From the NCBI RefSeq assembly GCF_001579945.1, contig NZ_CP011971.1, positions 2,506,001 to 2,570,000 of the forward strand: 64,000 nucleotides of DNA, written 5' to 3'. Shown here one piece after another: positions 55,499 through 64,000 of the stretch. Position 1 is the first letter of the stretch. The number at the start of each line of letters is the position of its first letter. The notes beneath the pieces were generated by a model, which was not told the origin of the DNA, did not search any database, and saw only the letters and a program-made list of their open reading frames with translations. Source of the DNA: Steroidobacter denitrificans. GTDB taxonomy: Bacteria; Pseudomonadota; Gammaproteobacteria; Steroidobacterales; Steroidobacteraceae. The translations under genes and the position numbers were made by a program.

Positions 55499-56769
55499 TG
55501 TACCGAACACATGGGTAACACTTTTCGCTTTTGGGCGGGAGGTGTTGATGCCGTGGAAGGAGTGTTCGGTAATGGAAGAACCTCTTCGCTTCGTGGCCCG
55601 TCTTCTCGATGGAGAAGGCATCAGTGAGGTGTGCCGGGAGTTCGGTATTTCGCGCAAAACCGGCTACAAGATCTTCAACCGCTACAAGGATGAAGGCCTG
55701 GAGGCGCTGAGCGATCGCAGCCGTCGGCCGGTGCGCTATGCCAACCAGTTGCCCGAGCAGATCGAGCGGGCAATCGTGACGGCCAAGAAAGACAAGCCGC
55801 ATTGGGGCGCCAGGAAAATCCGGGAGTTGCTGGTGCGCAAGCTCGCCGGTGACGTGCGCATCCCGGCGAAAAGCACGGTGCACGCCGTGCTCGACCGTCA
55901 CGGCTTGGTAAAACGGGCTCGTCAGCGACGACGCTTCAAGGCCGAGGGAACGCCCCTGTCCCAGGCCGTTGCTCCCAACGCGCTGTGGTGTGCCGATTTC
56001 AAGGGCGAGTTCAGGCTCGGCAACCGCCAATACTGTTACCCCCTAACCGTGACTGACCAGGCCTCGCGCATGATCCTGATGTGCGAAGCCCTTGAGTCCA
56101 CCAAGGAACCCCCCGTCATCGAGGCCTTCCTACGCCTGTTCAGAGAGCGCGGCCTGCCAACAGCGATCAGAAGCGACAATGGCCTGCCCTTCGCAAGCCC
56201 CAACGGCCTCTACAACCTCTCCAAGCTCTCCGTGTGGTGGCTGAGGCTGAACATCGCCCTGGAGCGCATCAAACCGGGCAACCCGCAGCAGAACGGCCGG
56301 CACGAGCGTATGCACCGTACCCTCAAGGCACAGACCACCCGCCCGCCAGGCATGAACGTCCTGCAGCAGCAAGCCAGGTTTGATGCTTTCATCAGCGAAT
56401 TCAACGAGGAACGCCCTCATGAGGCGATCGACATGAAGGTGCCCGCCGAACGGTATACACCCTCTCCAAGAGCCTATGAGGGCCTACCAGAACTCGCCTA
56501 CCCCTTCCACGACCGCGACATCCTCGTCACCGCCTGCGGCCGTATTTGCTTGCATCGAAAGAAGATTAATGTCTCCACCGTGCTCGCCGGTCAGAGACTG
56601 GGCATCAAGGAGGTCGACGAGGACATTTGGCTGGTGAGCTTCATGCACTATGATCTGGGATATATCGACCTGGAACAGAGAACCCTACAGACCATCGACA
56701 ACCCGTTCGGCACGAGGTTGTCACCCATGTCTTAGGTACAGTCTGTTACCCATGTCTCCGGGCTGTACA
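55499..56769 (+). mobile_element. Intact IS481-family insertion sequence
   Basis: 1271 bp. Both ends carry TGTAC and ACATGGGTAACA in inverted orientation (left 55499-55524, right end ...GGGCTGTACA). No clear target duplication. Its right end is 11 nt from the 3' end of tRNA-Arg. Confidence 0.85.
55548..56735 (+). CDS. IS481-family transposase
   Basis: 395 residues from the ATG at 55548 (GGGAGG upstream). HTH region (DGEGISEVCREFGISRKTGYKIFNRYKDEGLEALSDRSRRP), then a DDE core: LWCADFKGEF, FRERGLPTAIRSDNGLPFAS and HERMHRTLKAQTTRPPG (Glu). Intact reading frame. The same C-terminal gene segment lies, split by two IS elements, at 41606-45808. Confidence 0.93.
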   Translation: MPWKECSVMEEPLRFVARLLDGEGISEVCREFGISRKTGYKIFNRYKDEGLEALSDRSRRPVRYANQLPEQIERAIVTAKKDKPHWGARKIRELLVRKLAGDVRIPAKSTVHAVLDRHGLVKRARQRRRFKAEGTPLSQAVAPNALWCADFKGEFRLGNRQYCYPLTVTDQASRMILMCEALESTKEPPVIEAFLRLFRERGLPTAIRSDNGLPFASPNGLYNLSKLSVWWLRLNIALERIKPGNPQQNGRHERMHRTLKAQTTRPPGMNVLQQQARFDAFISEFNEERPHEAIDMKVPAERYTPSPRAYEGLPELAYPFHDRDILVTACGRICLHRKKINVSTVLAGQRLGIKEVDEDIWLVSFMHYDLGYIDLEQRTLQTIDNPFGTRLSPMS

Positions 56770-56780
56770 AGATAATGAGA

Positions 56781-56857
56781 TGGCGCGCCCGGAAGGATTC
56801 GAACCTCCGACCTCATGGTTCGTAGCCATGCGCTCTATCCAACTGAGCTACGGGCGC
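56781..56857 (-). tRNA. tRNA-Arg (anticodon ACG)
   Basis: Minus-strand cloverleaf GCGCCCG...CGGGCGC with AGCTCAG, anticodon loop CTACGAA and GGTTCGAATCC, encoded CCA, 77 nt. Its 3' end faces the recombinase-containing island on the left, and its last 17 bases (TGGCGCGCCCGGAAGGA on the plus strand) recur in the array repeats. Confidence 0.97.
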
Positions 56858-57137
56858 ACACGGGAGCCTTTGGCGGTGGAACCCGCCTTTGCCGCATCGA
56901 GGGAGTCTAAGCCGGACGTTCTCAACAAGTCGCTGAGAAATAACGAATAACCGACTCACTCCGTCTTTTCGGCGCTACCGAAAACGATGCAAAATGGCGC
57001 CGACAGGTGCCGCCTTCGCATCGCGGGCGCGCATCCTATCATATCATCGCCCCCGAAACGCTAGCCCTGACCGATTCAAATTTTGGATGCGGACAAAATC
57101 AGCTTCAAAAGGACCCACCTCGTCGACCCGGTGACGA

Positions 57138-57989
57138 TCAGGATCTCAATACGACCGTGCGGTTGCCGGTGATGAATACACGATGCTCGGCGTGCCAGCG
57201 CACCGCACGATTCAGCACCATGGCTTCCAGGTCGTGGCCGATCTCCACCAGGTCGGCCGGCAGCATGGTGTGATCCACTCGCTGCACGTCCTGTTCGATG
57301 ATCGGCCCCTCGTCCAGATTCGCAGTGGCGTAATGGGCGGTTGCACCGATGATCTTGACGCCGCGCTCATAGGCTTGGTGATAGGGCTTCGCGCCCTTGA
57401 AACCCGGCAGGAAGGAATGGTGGATATTGATACAGCGTCCTTCGAGATATTCGCAGGCCCGGTCCGTCAATATTTGCATGTAGCGCGCCATCACCAACAA
57501 CTCCGCCCCGGAGGTACTGAACAGCTCCAGCATGCGCGCCTCCTGTGCGATCTTTCCGCCCGGCTCGATCGGATAATGATGAAACGGCAGCTCGTACCAC
57601 TGGGCCAGGCGCGCATGGGTATCGTGATTCGATACGATACCGACGATGTCGATCGGCAATGTACCGATGCTCCTGCGATGCAGCAGGCTGTTGAGGCAAT
57701 GATCCTGCCGGGATACCGCGATCAGCGTCTTGCAGTGCATCTCCGGTATATGCAGTGCCCAGTCCATTTTGAAGCGTTCGCCGACGGCGGCAAACTCGGC
57801 GCGCAACACCGGTGCTTCCGGAAGCGCATCGCCGCGAAAAGTGGTACGCATGAAGGAGCGGTCCGAGAATTCATCCACGAAATGCGCGGTTTCCGTGATC
57901 AATCCGCCGCGCTCGGCGATAAAACTCGTGATCGCCGCCACGATACCCGTGCTGTCCGGGCAGGACATGGTCAAAATATATTGAGGCAT
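57138..57989 (-). CDS. purU: Formyltetrahydrofolate deformylase
   Basis: 283 residues from the ATG at 57989. N-terminal ACT domain (YILTMSCPDSTGIVAAITSFIAERGGLITETAHF) and a formyltransferase-fold catalytic domain with VSRQDHCLNSLLHR, IVGIVSNHD, HHSFLPGFKGAKPYHQAYERGVKIIGATAHY and GPIIEQDVQRVDH. It hydrolyses 10-formyl-THF to formate and THF, balancing one-carbon pools. A housekeeping gene that marks return to the conserved chromosome. Confidence 0.95.
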   Translation of the reverse strand: MPQYILTMSCPDSTGIVAAITSFIAERGGLITETAHFVDEFSDRSFMRTTFRGDALPEAPVLRAEFAAVGERFKMDWALHIPEMHCKTLIAVSRQDHCLNSLLHRRSIGTLPIDIVGIVSNHDTHARLAQWYELPFHHYPIEPGGKIAQEARMLELFSTSGAELLVMARYMQILTDRACEYLEGRCINIHHSFLPGFKGAKPYHQAYERGVKIIGATAHYATANLDEGPIIEQDVQRVDHTMLPADLVEIGHDLEAMVLNRAVRWHAEHRVFITGNRTVVLRS

Positions 57990-58385
57990 GGTTCTTCTGG
58001 AATCGGTGAGTCGCAAATTTCTGGAACATCGGCGGAACCGGCTGTGAAAATCCGCTCGGGATGCCGCCCCGCAAGGCCGCTACATTACCTTGGTCGAAAC
58101 CCTGATCGTGACTGCATGTCACGAAAACAGCCGATCAGCCTCACAACCGTCCCAACCTCCAGCCCCAACCCCCAGGCCCAATCCCTGATCCCAGCCCAGC
58201 CCAGCCCAGCCCTACAGCGCTGCCCAGCCGATCCCGCCAACCGGCCCTTCCCATCCGGTGCTTCCCATCCGGCGCTGGATATCCCGGCCGCTGCCGTCCC
58301 GACAGCGAAAATGTCCGGGCTTGCGCTCACGTCCTGCGAGGCTGAAACTGACCTTGTTTCTCAACGACAAGAATATTTGTACGAC
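57990..58385. other. Divergent intergenic region
   Basis: About 400 bases between purU and the hydrolase gene. It includes a short CCCAGCC tandem tract near 58190-58215. No RNA gene seen. Probably holds both promoters. Confidence 0.45.
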
Positions 58386-59264
58386 ATGCCCATGAATTCC
58401 ACGATTGAAGTACGCCGCTACCGCGGTGCCGATGGGATCAACCTGGTAGCTGACGTGGGGGGCGATCCTTCGGCGCCGCCCGTGATACTGCTGCACGGCG
58501 GCGGACAAACACGCCACTCCTGGCGTGGCGTCATGCGCGAACTGGTAGCGCGCGGCTATCATGTGATCAATTTCGATGCACGCGGACATGGCGACAGCGG
58601 CTGGTCGCCCGACGGCGCGTACGGACTGAACCTGTTCGCCGCGGACCTGGGCAGCATCGTCGCAACGCTGCCGAGTCCGCCGGTGCTGGTCGGCGCCTCG
58701 ATGGGCGGTGCAACCTCCCTTTACGCCACCGGCATGAGCACGAAGCCGTTCGCCAGGGCGCTGGTGCTGGTCGATGTCGTACCTCGGATCGATCTGGCCG
58801 GGGCGAAAAAAATCATAGCTTTCATGAGCGCGCGGTCTGACGGTTTCGCGACGCTGGAAGAAGCCGCCGATGCCGTCGCCGCCTATAACCCGCATCGGCC
58901 CAGGCCGAAGGATACGGCAGGGCTCATGAAGAATCTGCGGCGCCGTGCCGATGGCCGTCTGCATTGGCATTGGGATCCGCGATTCCTGGATGATCCGCAA
59001 CGAGCGGAGCCGCCGCTGTTTACGGAGCAACTGAATCAGGCAGCGGGACAGATACGAATTCCGACCTTGCTGGTACGTGGTCTGAAAAGCGATCTGGTCT
59101 CCGAAGAAGGCGTCGCCGAACTGCGCAGGCAGCTGCCGCAGCTCGAAGTCCATGATGTGGTAGGCGCCGGCCATATGGTCGCCGGCGACAAGAACGACGC
59201 CTTCAACGAGGGCGTACTCAAATTCCTGGACAAGCATATGCCTGCGCCTTCCGGAGCCTCTTAG
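58386..59264 (+). CDS. Alpha/beta hydrolase
   Basis: 292 residues from the ATG at 58386 (another ATG at 58392). A long open frame upstream overlaps purU and is not coding. VILLHGGGQTRHSWRGVMRELVARGYHVINFDARGHGDSGW (oxyanion region), VLVGASMGGATSL (nucleophile elbow G-x-S-x-G), and VVGAGHMVAGDKND (catalytic His) give the complete catalytic set; the acid is probably in LLVRGLKSDLV. Substrate unknown; resembles peroxidase/epoxide-hydrolase-like members. Confidence 0.9.
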   Translation: MPMNSTIEVRRYRGADGINLVADVGGDPSAPPVILLHGGGQTRHSWRGVMRELVARGYHVINFDARGHGDSGWSPDGAYGLNLFAADLGSIVATLPSPPVLVGASMGGATSLYATGMSTKPFARALVLVDVVPRIDLAGAKKIIAFMSARSDGFATLEEAADAVAAYNPHRPRPKDTAGLMKNLRRRADGRLHWHWDPRFLDDPQRAEPPLFTEQLNQAAGQIRIPTLLVRGLKSDLVSEEGVAELRRQLPQLEVHDVVGAGHMVAGDKNDAFNEGVLKFLDKHMPAPSGAS

Positions 59265-59317
59265 GCGGCCGGCCCTCCCCTGCCGAACTCCGCGGGTACC
59301 GGCACCCACGAACCGTG

Positions 59318-61219
59318 CTACGACCTATTCGCCGACTCTTTCGACGGCAGGAATGCGTCCGACAGACATGCGTCTTCACTGACTCCCTGAGCAATGAACG
59401 CCGGCACCGCCGTTTCGACCATCCGTACCGAGCCGCACACGTAGATCTCATATCCGCTTAAATCGGGATGGTCCGTCAGCATCGCCTCATGCACCAACCC
59501 GCGGCGCCCCTGCCAATCGGCCGAGTGATCCTCGGAGAGCACCGGTGTCACCGCAAAATTCGCATATTCACGCGCCCAGCGTTCAGCCAGATCGAGCATG
59601 TACAGATCCTTGCGTTCGCGCACTCCCCAATACAGATGCATGGGACGCTGGACCCCGCGGCGAAAGGCTTCCTCGACAATACTCTTGATCGGCGCAAAGC
59701 CGGTTGCGCCGGCGACGAACAGAATCGGCTTCGGACCTTCGCGTAATGTGAAACGTCCAAACGGCCCCTCAAAGTTCAGCGTATCGCCGACCTTCATGGT
59801 GGTGAACACACGCGTAGTGAAAAGACCGCCGGGAATCAGGCGAACATGCAGTTCGATCTGTTCATTATCCTGCGGTGCATTGGCGAAGGAAAACGCCCGC
59901 CGTTGTCCATCCTCGAACACGATATTGATGTACTGGCCCGCCGCGAAATCGATACGGCGTCCGCCGGAGATCGAAATTCTGAGCCGCATGACATCATCGG
60001 CCAACCGTTCGAGGCTCGATACTTGTCCGATATAGGAACGGATGCTGCTGGCACCGTCGGAATCCAGCGCCTCGACCTCGATCTCGAGATCGCTACGGGG
60101 TGTGGCGCAGCACATCAGCGCCTTGCCTGCATCACGCATCTGCTGCGTCAATACGCTCGGCTGGTAAGCGCCGTGATCGATGCTGCCGTTGAGCACCGTG
60201 CACATGCATACGCCGCAGCCGCCGTTGCGGCATTCATAGCGCAGCGCCACTCCTGCACGCAGCCCTGCCTCGAGAATGGTCTCCCCGGTTCGCGCAACCG
60301 CGTGGCTGGGGCCCGGATGAATCTCCAGTTGAAAGTCGCGCCGGCTGCCGCGGCGCTGCAACGGCAGCCATGGGATGACGACGAGCAACGCCGTGACCGC
60401 GCCCGTCAACAGCCATACCCTCTCGGGCGACCAGTGATACAACAGCGGCAGCCCTCCCAGGTAGAACCAGTCGAATTTGAGCGACGTGACCGCGGTACCA
60501 AGATCGGCTGCGCCGCCCTGGCTCAGCACCGGCTGCACCAGGGCTGCCACCAGCAGCATGAACACCACGCTGAATCCGATCAGCCGCGGCGGCTGCATCC
60601 GCGCCTTGGGTACGCGCTGCACGTGCACCCACATCACCAGCAACAGCAACAGCGGCACGCCGATATGAATGAACACCAGCAGCGAGAAGAATCGATCGTT
60701 GATGCTCGTAGGGTAGAGAACGTTGCGAATCAGCGCATCGAAGCCCGGCAACTGACCCAACCACTCGAAACTGGCATCGATGACGAATTGTGACAGCTTG
60801 TCCCACGGCAGCATGTAGCCGTTGACGCCCGAGGTATAGACCAGCCAGATCAGCGCCACGCCCGTGATCCACGAGAACGATCGGAAGCCACGCATGCGAT
60901 TGAACGCAAAGTAGCGCACCATGTGGATCATCATCACGACGACCATTGCATCGGATGCGTAGCGATGAATGCTGCGCAGTACACCGCCGGCGAACCATTG
61001 CTTGTGCGTGAGCGCATCGACCGAACTATAAGCGCCGACCACACTGGTATCGAAGAAGGCGTAGAGATACAAGCCGCTTCCGGCCACGATCCAGAACAGG
61101 AAGAACGCGATCGAACCAAGATGATAGAACGGATTCAGCTGATCGCCGAAAGCTCGATTGAACAGCGCCTCGATCTGCATGAATAACCAGCGCAACAGCG
61201 CCTGCAATCGGGCGATCAT
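59318..61219 (-). CDS. Fusion of cytochrome b, 2Fe-2S ferredoxin and flavin reductase
   Basis: 633 residues. The ATG at 61219 overlaps the upstream stop (ATGA). Residues about 1-295: cytochrome b-type membrane domain with paired His (SIHRYASDAMVVVMMIHMVRYF, FIHIGVPLLLLLVMWVHVQRVP) and conserved SGVNGYMLPWDK. About 320-395: plant-type ferredoxin (CRNGGCGVCMC and a later CC). About 400-633: FAD/NAD(P) reductase (RAFSFANAP, FVAGATGFAPIKSI, YEIYVCGSVRMVETA). It could pass electrons between NAD(P)H and b-hemes. Operon partner of the oxidase-like subunit. Confidence 0.88.
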   Translation of the reverse strand: MIARLQALLRWLFMQIEALFNRAFGDQLNPFYHLGSIAFFLFWIVAGSGLYLYAFFDTSVVGAYSSVDALTHKQWFAGGVLRSIHRYASDAMVVVMMIHMVRYFAFNRMRGFRSFSWITGVALIWLVYTSGVNGYMLPWDKLSQFVIDASFEWLGQLPGFDALIRNVLYPTSINDRFFSLLVFIHIGVPLLLLLVMWVHVQRVPKARMQPPRLIGFSVVFMLLVAALVQPVLSQGGAADLGTAVTSLKFDWFYLGGLPLLYHWSPERVWLLTGAVTALLVVIPWLPLQRRGSRRDFQLEIHPGPSHAVARTGETILEAGLRAGVALRYECRNGGCGVCMCTVLNGSIDHGAYQPSVLTQQMRDAGKALMCCATPRSDLEIEVEALDSDGASSIRSYIGQVSSLERLADDVMRLRISISGGRRIDFAAGQYINIVFEDGQRRAFSFANAPQDNEQIELHVRLIPGGLFTTRVFTTMKVGDTLNFEGPFGRFTLREGPKPILFVAGATGFAPIKSIVEEAFRRGVQRPMHLYWGVRERKDLYMLDLAERWAREYANFAVTPVLSEDHSADWQGRRGLVHEAMLTDHPDLSGYEIYVCGSVRMVETAVPAFIAQGVSEDACLSDAFLPSKESANRS

Positions 61220-62679
61220 GATGCTTGCTCCATCTGGCGAACGTTGCGGCGACGCATCGATCCGGCTACGACTACAATGAACAGCAGTCCGCCGATGATC
61301 GCAATGAGGCCGCCGAGCCCCATCAATCCCATACCGACGACCTCGCCGGTACTTCTCAACACCTGCTCGGCTCCGGCAACCTTGCGCTGCACGCCGTAAC
61401 CGCCCGACCAGACCAGGCCGATGATGTGCATGAGCTGCCCGGCACCGTAAATGAGCGGCTGCAGCACGGCCAGACGTCCGCTCACCGTGCGATAGCCTAG
61501 TTGCGGCAACAGATGGTAGACCAGGCCCATCAGCGCCAGCGTCACACCGACGATGCTGCCGTGATAGTGTGCCGGGATCCTGACATTGTTGCCGCTGATG
61601 AACATGCCGATCACACCACCTGCGGCAAACAGCAGCACCGAGGAGACGAGCGCGGCGCGCAGGGGCGCTTGCGCCGCGCTCGCAGCAGGGCGTGTCTTGC
61701 GGCGCGATGCAGCGTCCGCGGCCAGCGCGATCACGACCGCCAGGCTGACCGGCAGAATGGCAACGCCGCCGCCGAACCGCATCGCCCAAGTATGCAGGTC
61801 GCGATGCTCGACGGAGGCGATGTCATGGGAAAGATAGGCATACGGCGTAATGAACACGCTCACGAGTGCGAGGGCGAACATCAACAGCGTCACGCGCGGG
61901 CTCAACGGAACACGCGCGCCGCTGGCGCTGGCCAGCCACAACCAGCCTGCCAGCATCAACAGCGTCCAGGTGAACTGCAGCGCGTGACCACCGCCCCAGA
62001 ATAGAATCTCGTAATAGGGTTTACCGTCCAGACCCGCCGGCATCGTCAGGTACGACCAGCCGAACGCCAGCAGCGCCACTGCCGTGGACACCACGCTCGC
62101 ATTCAGCCCGAAACGCAGCGCGCCGCCGCCATCGAAGGTCACACCCAGCTTGGGCGCGGTGAACAGGCTGCGCAACACCAGCATTGCACCGCCGGCCGCG
62201 AACACCACCAGCCCCGTGATGAACCAACCATCGTCGAGCACCGGGATGTAGTTGGCCATGATGGCTTCACCCCGGCCAAAAAACGGCGCCAGCGACATCA
62301 GCACCGCGCCGGCAGTGCACAGCGCCAGCGCGAACCATGCCCATGCCAGTCCCCGCTCCGAGCCGTTGATACTCCACAGCAGACCCGCGAGCGCCACAAA
62401 CCAGACAAGCACTGACAAATCGACGTGGACAACCAGGGCAACCCGGAAGAAATCCACGACCGGAAACCACTCGTTGATCACCGGAGTGCGCGACAGCACC
62501 AGCAGCACCGAAAACAATCCTGCACCGATCAGCGCCAGCAGTCCCAGCCATAACCAGCTGCGCGCCAGCGTCCGTTGTGCTCCCTCGGGAATGACCAGCA
62601 GATAATCGTCGAACGAAGCTGCATTCGGCCGTACATCATGCATCGCCAAGTCGATCGAAGTCCCGGCAGTAGTATTCAT
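61216..62679 (-). CDS. Heme-copper oxidase subunit I-like protein
   Basis: 487 residues with about 12 membrane helices. VVHVDLSVLVWF, WGGGHALQFTWTLLMLAGWLW, SHDIASVEHRDLHTWAMRFGGG and AHYHGSIVGVTLALMGLVYHLLPQLGYR provide the His ligands expected of the heme-copper superfamily (cbb3/NorB branch). It is shorter than a canonical CcoN; no CcoO/CcoP genes are adjacent. The reduced partner is probably the cytochrome b/ferredoxin fusion encoded next. Whether it reduces O2, NO or neither is not settled by sequence. Confidence 0.85.
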   Translation of the reverse strand: MNTTAGTSIDLAMHDVRPNAASFDDYLLVIPEGAQRTLARSWLWLGLLALIGAGLFSVLLVLSRTPVINEWFPVVDFFRVALVVHVDLSVLVWFVALAGLLWSINGSERGLAWAWFALALCTAGAVLMSLAPFFGRGEAIMANYIPVLDDGWFITGLVVFAAGGAMLVLRSLFTAPKLGVTFDGGGALRFGLNASVVSTAVALLAFGWSYLTMPAGLDGKPYYEILFWGGGHALQFTWTLLMLAGWLWLASASGARVPLSPRVTLLMFALALVSVFITPYAYLSHDIASVEHRDLHTWAMRFGGGVAILPVSLAVVIALAADAASRRKTRPAASAAQAPLRAALVSSVLLFAAGGVIGMFISGNNVRIPAHYHGSIVGVTLALMGLVYHLLPQLGYRTVSGRLAVLQPLIYGAGQLMHIIGLVWSGGYGVQRKVAGAEQVLRSTGEVVGMGLMGLGGLIAIIGGLLFIVVVAGSMRRRNVRQMEQAS

Positions 62680-63179
62680 TGCAATGTAATTCCACCTTTT
62701 TCGGCGCTGAAATCGATCACCAGGATCTGCGCCGGTTTCAGGCTAAGCACTTCATTACGCTCGAAATCAAATCCCTCGGTACGCATGCTGTCCCGAAGTC
62801 TGACATCCAGACGATGAGTGCCGGCAGGAACTTCGATGCGCTGATACACGGAGGCGGCGCCGTCGCGAGACAGCCCGGAAGGTTGCGCCGTCTTGCGCAA
62901 GGCGGCGACGCCGTCGATATCGACTTCGACCGTGATCGGCGAGCGTTCGCGCGGGCAAGCCATCGGCGCACGCATGTTCGGCGGCAGTTTTGCCAGTTCC
63001 TCCGGAGTCATTTTCTTGCATTCCTGCAGCCGCTGACCGTGATGAATCAAGCTGAGCTTGATCAGGGCATGATCCTCCGGCAGATGCTGATACGCCGGCC
63101 AGTGCGAGAACACACCGATGAACAGTGCGAAAGCCGCATACAACACCACCTGCCCGATCCATGAAAACACTTTGGTCAT
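62676..63179 (-). CDS. Small membrane-anchored periplasmic protein of the oxidase operon
   Basis: 167 residues from the ATG at 63179 (GAGGAG 7 nt upstream). One N-terminal membrane helix (IGQVVLYAAFALFIGVFSHWPAYQHL), a Cys pair (ECKKM...ACPRERSP) and a beta-rich C-terminal half (YQRIEVPAGTHRLDVRLRD, LSLKPAQILVIDFS). No family recognised. Overlaps the oxidase gene by 4 nt, so probably an assembly factor or subunit. Confidence 0.75.
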   Translation of the reverse strand: MTKVFSWIGQVVLYAAFALFIGVFSHWPAYQHLPEDHALIKLSLIHHGQRLQECKKMTPEELAKLPPNMRAPMACPRERSPITVEVDIDGVAALRKTAQPSGLSRDGAASVYQRIEVPAGTHRLDVRLRDSMRTEGFDFERNEVLSLKPAQILVIDFSAEKGGITLQ

Positions 63180-64000
63180 CACGCTCCTCGTCTCCGTCGG
63201 CGGATCACGCCGGTTCCAAGGGAAAGTGGCAGTTCGCGCAGAACACCCAAGGCAGTCTGCAACGATTTTTCATCTCCCCGGTCGGCCCATACGACCTGAA
63301 GCCGCTCTCGCGGCACGCGCGCGCGCAGCCACGGCTTACGCTTGCCCTGCAGACGCTCTGCAGTCCAGCGGTTGCCCAGGCGGAATTCGCAGCCGCTCTC
63401 GCGGCATCCTGTGACCACCACGCCCGTGGCGCCGGACCGCAATGCATATTCGATGAAGGACGGCGGCAGCATGCCCGTGCAAAGCAGGCTGAATGCCGCC
63501 ACATCGGCTGCCTCCATCGCCTTTACACGGGCGCCGCAGTCGCAGCCGAACACTATGATCTTGCGCTCACCCTGCAGCGTTGCCAGACACGCCTGCAACT
63601 GTCTGCGCAACGCATCGATCGGCGCCTGCGGCATATCGATACCGGTCGTCAATCGTTCGGTGCTGCGGAAAGGTGTCGAGGATGGACAGGCACCGGCGCA
63701 AATGCCGCAGCTCGCGCACAGTTCCTCATGCACCAGCGCCAGCTCCTTGCCCGGCGTACCGTCAGGATGCGGCAGCATGGTGATCGCCGCGTACGGACAA
63801 TCATCGAAGCAATGCCGGCAGCCGCTGCAGTTGTCAGGGTCAACCTGGGCGACCGGCGGCCGAGCGGCGCGCACTGTAAACGGCAGCAAGAACAGCAGCA
63901 GCAGCGCGCCCATCGACAGTGCCCAGGTCCATCCGGCCGACGTGGCGTACATCAGCGGATGAATGAACAGCAGCAACCAGTCGATGGTCAAGGCGCCCTG
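63179..64000 (-). CDS. 4Fe-4S/MvhD-like iron-sulfur protein (5' end outside window)
   Basis: At least 273 residues; the frame is open to the right edge, and the TTG at 63991 need not be the start. A membrane helix (LSMGALLLLFLLPF) precedes two 4Fe-4S motifs (CSGCRHCFDDCP, CASCGICAGACP). Then comes an MvhD/FrhD-like domain (IIVFGCDCG, LCTGMLPPSFIEYALRSGATGVVVTGCRESGCEFRLGNRW). Likely the first electron-handling subunit of the oxidase-like complex. Confidence 0.85.
   Translation of the reverse strand, partial: QGALTIDWLLLFIHPLMYATSAGWTWALSMGALLLLFLLPFTVRAARPPVAQVDPDNCSGCRHCFDDCPYAAITMLPHPDGTPGKELALVHEELCASCGICAGACPSSTPFRSTERLTTGIDMPQAPIDALRRQLQACLATLQGERKIIVFGCDCGARVKAMEAADVAAFSLLCTGMLPPSFIEYALRSGATGVVVTGCRESGCEFRLGNRWTAERLQGKRKPWLRARVPRERLQVVWADRGDEKSLQTALGVLRELPLSLGTGVIRRRRRGA

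Noticed and set aside
33300-56780. CRISPR array
   Set aside because: Repeats are few, long, diverged and separated by genes; there are no regular spacers or cas genes.
57183-58385. Long N-terminal extension of the alpha/beta hydrolase frame
   Set aside because: It is antisense to purU. Hydrolase similarity begins only near 58400.
61220-61789. N-terminal extension of the cytochrome b fusion frame
   Set aside because: It overlaps the oxidase-subunit gene in another frame. The ATGA overlap at 61216-61219 gives a better start.

Overview
The window looks like a high-GC proteobacterial chromosome, most plausibly a gammaproteobacterium of the Steroidobacter/Nevskia type. This rests on gene content (TonB receptor, acyl-CoA catabolism, UbiD/UbiX, abundant toxin-antitoxin genes) and is an inference, not a marker-gene identification. 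Two tRNA genes with encoded CCA are present, tRNA-Pro(CGG) at 622-698 and tRNA-Arg(ACG) at 56781-56857, both on the minus strand.

Layout. (1) 1-6.5 kb: a GNAT toxin remnant, tRNA-Pro, a 1281-residue surface protein that carries an internal GlyGly-CTERM-like anchor followed by an OmpA-like barrel, and a PP2C-type phosphatase. (2) 6.7-33.2 kb: a catabolic gene cluster with two acyl-CoA dehydrogenases, an APH-fold kinase, UbiD and UbiX, a thiolase-like protein with a DUF35 partner, a protein built of two Cys-rich repeats, three short-chain dehydrogenases, a nitronate monooxygenase-like enzyme, a PNPOx-like flavoprotein, two acyl-CoA synthetases, a DUF1295/5-alpha-reductase-like membrane enzyme, a TonB receptor, an MFS transporter and a tandem-HxlR regulator. 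The likely job is uptake, CoA activation, decarboxylation and side-chain oxidation of a hydrophobic (terpenoid, steroid or aromatic) acid. A recurrent AAAAGTA-type motif lies in four of its promoter regions.

(3) 33.7-48.4 kb: a dense array of toxin-antitoxin modules (MazEF, GNAT remnant, AbiE, RES remnant, ParDE, VapBC, PIN/RHH, TumE/TumA, BrnTA, Phd-RelE, orphan ParD, second BrnTA) with little other cargo. Most boundaries carry one copy of a short, always plus-oriented repeat. It starts like the 3' end of tRNA-Arg and encodes a conserved peptide beginning MARPxG(E/Q)TSNSL. This array is the most interesting structure in the window. It is interrupted by two IS1634-like insertion sequences nested in an IS481-family remnant.

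(4) 48.4-56.8 kb: IS remnants, three putative secreted or membrane proteins, a tyrosine integrase, a large serine recombinase and an intact IS481-family element, ending exactly at the 3' end of tRNA-Arg. This is the usual geometry of an island inserted at a tRNA gene. (5) 56.8-64 kb: conserved chromosome with purU, an alpha/beta hydrolase and a tightly overlapping four-gene operon. That operon encodes a heme-copper oxidase subunit I-like protein, a cytochrome b/2Fe-2S/flavin reductase fusion, a small membrane protein and a 4Fe-4S/MvhD-like protein running off the right edge.
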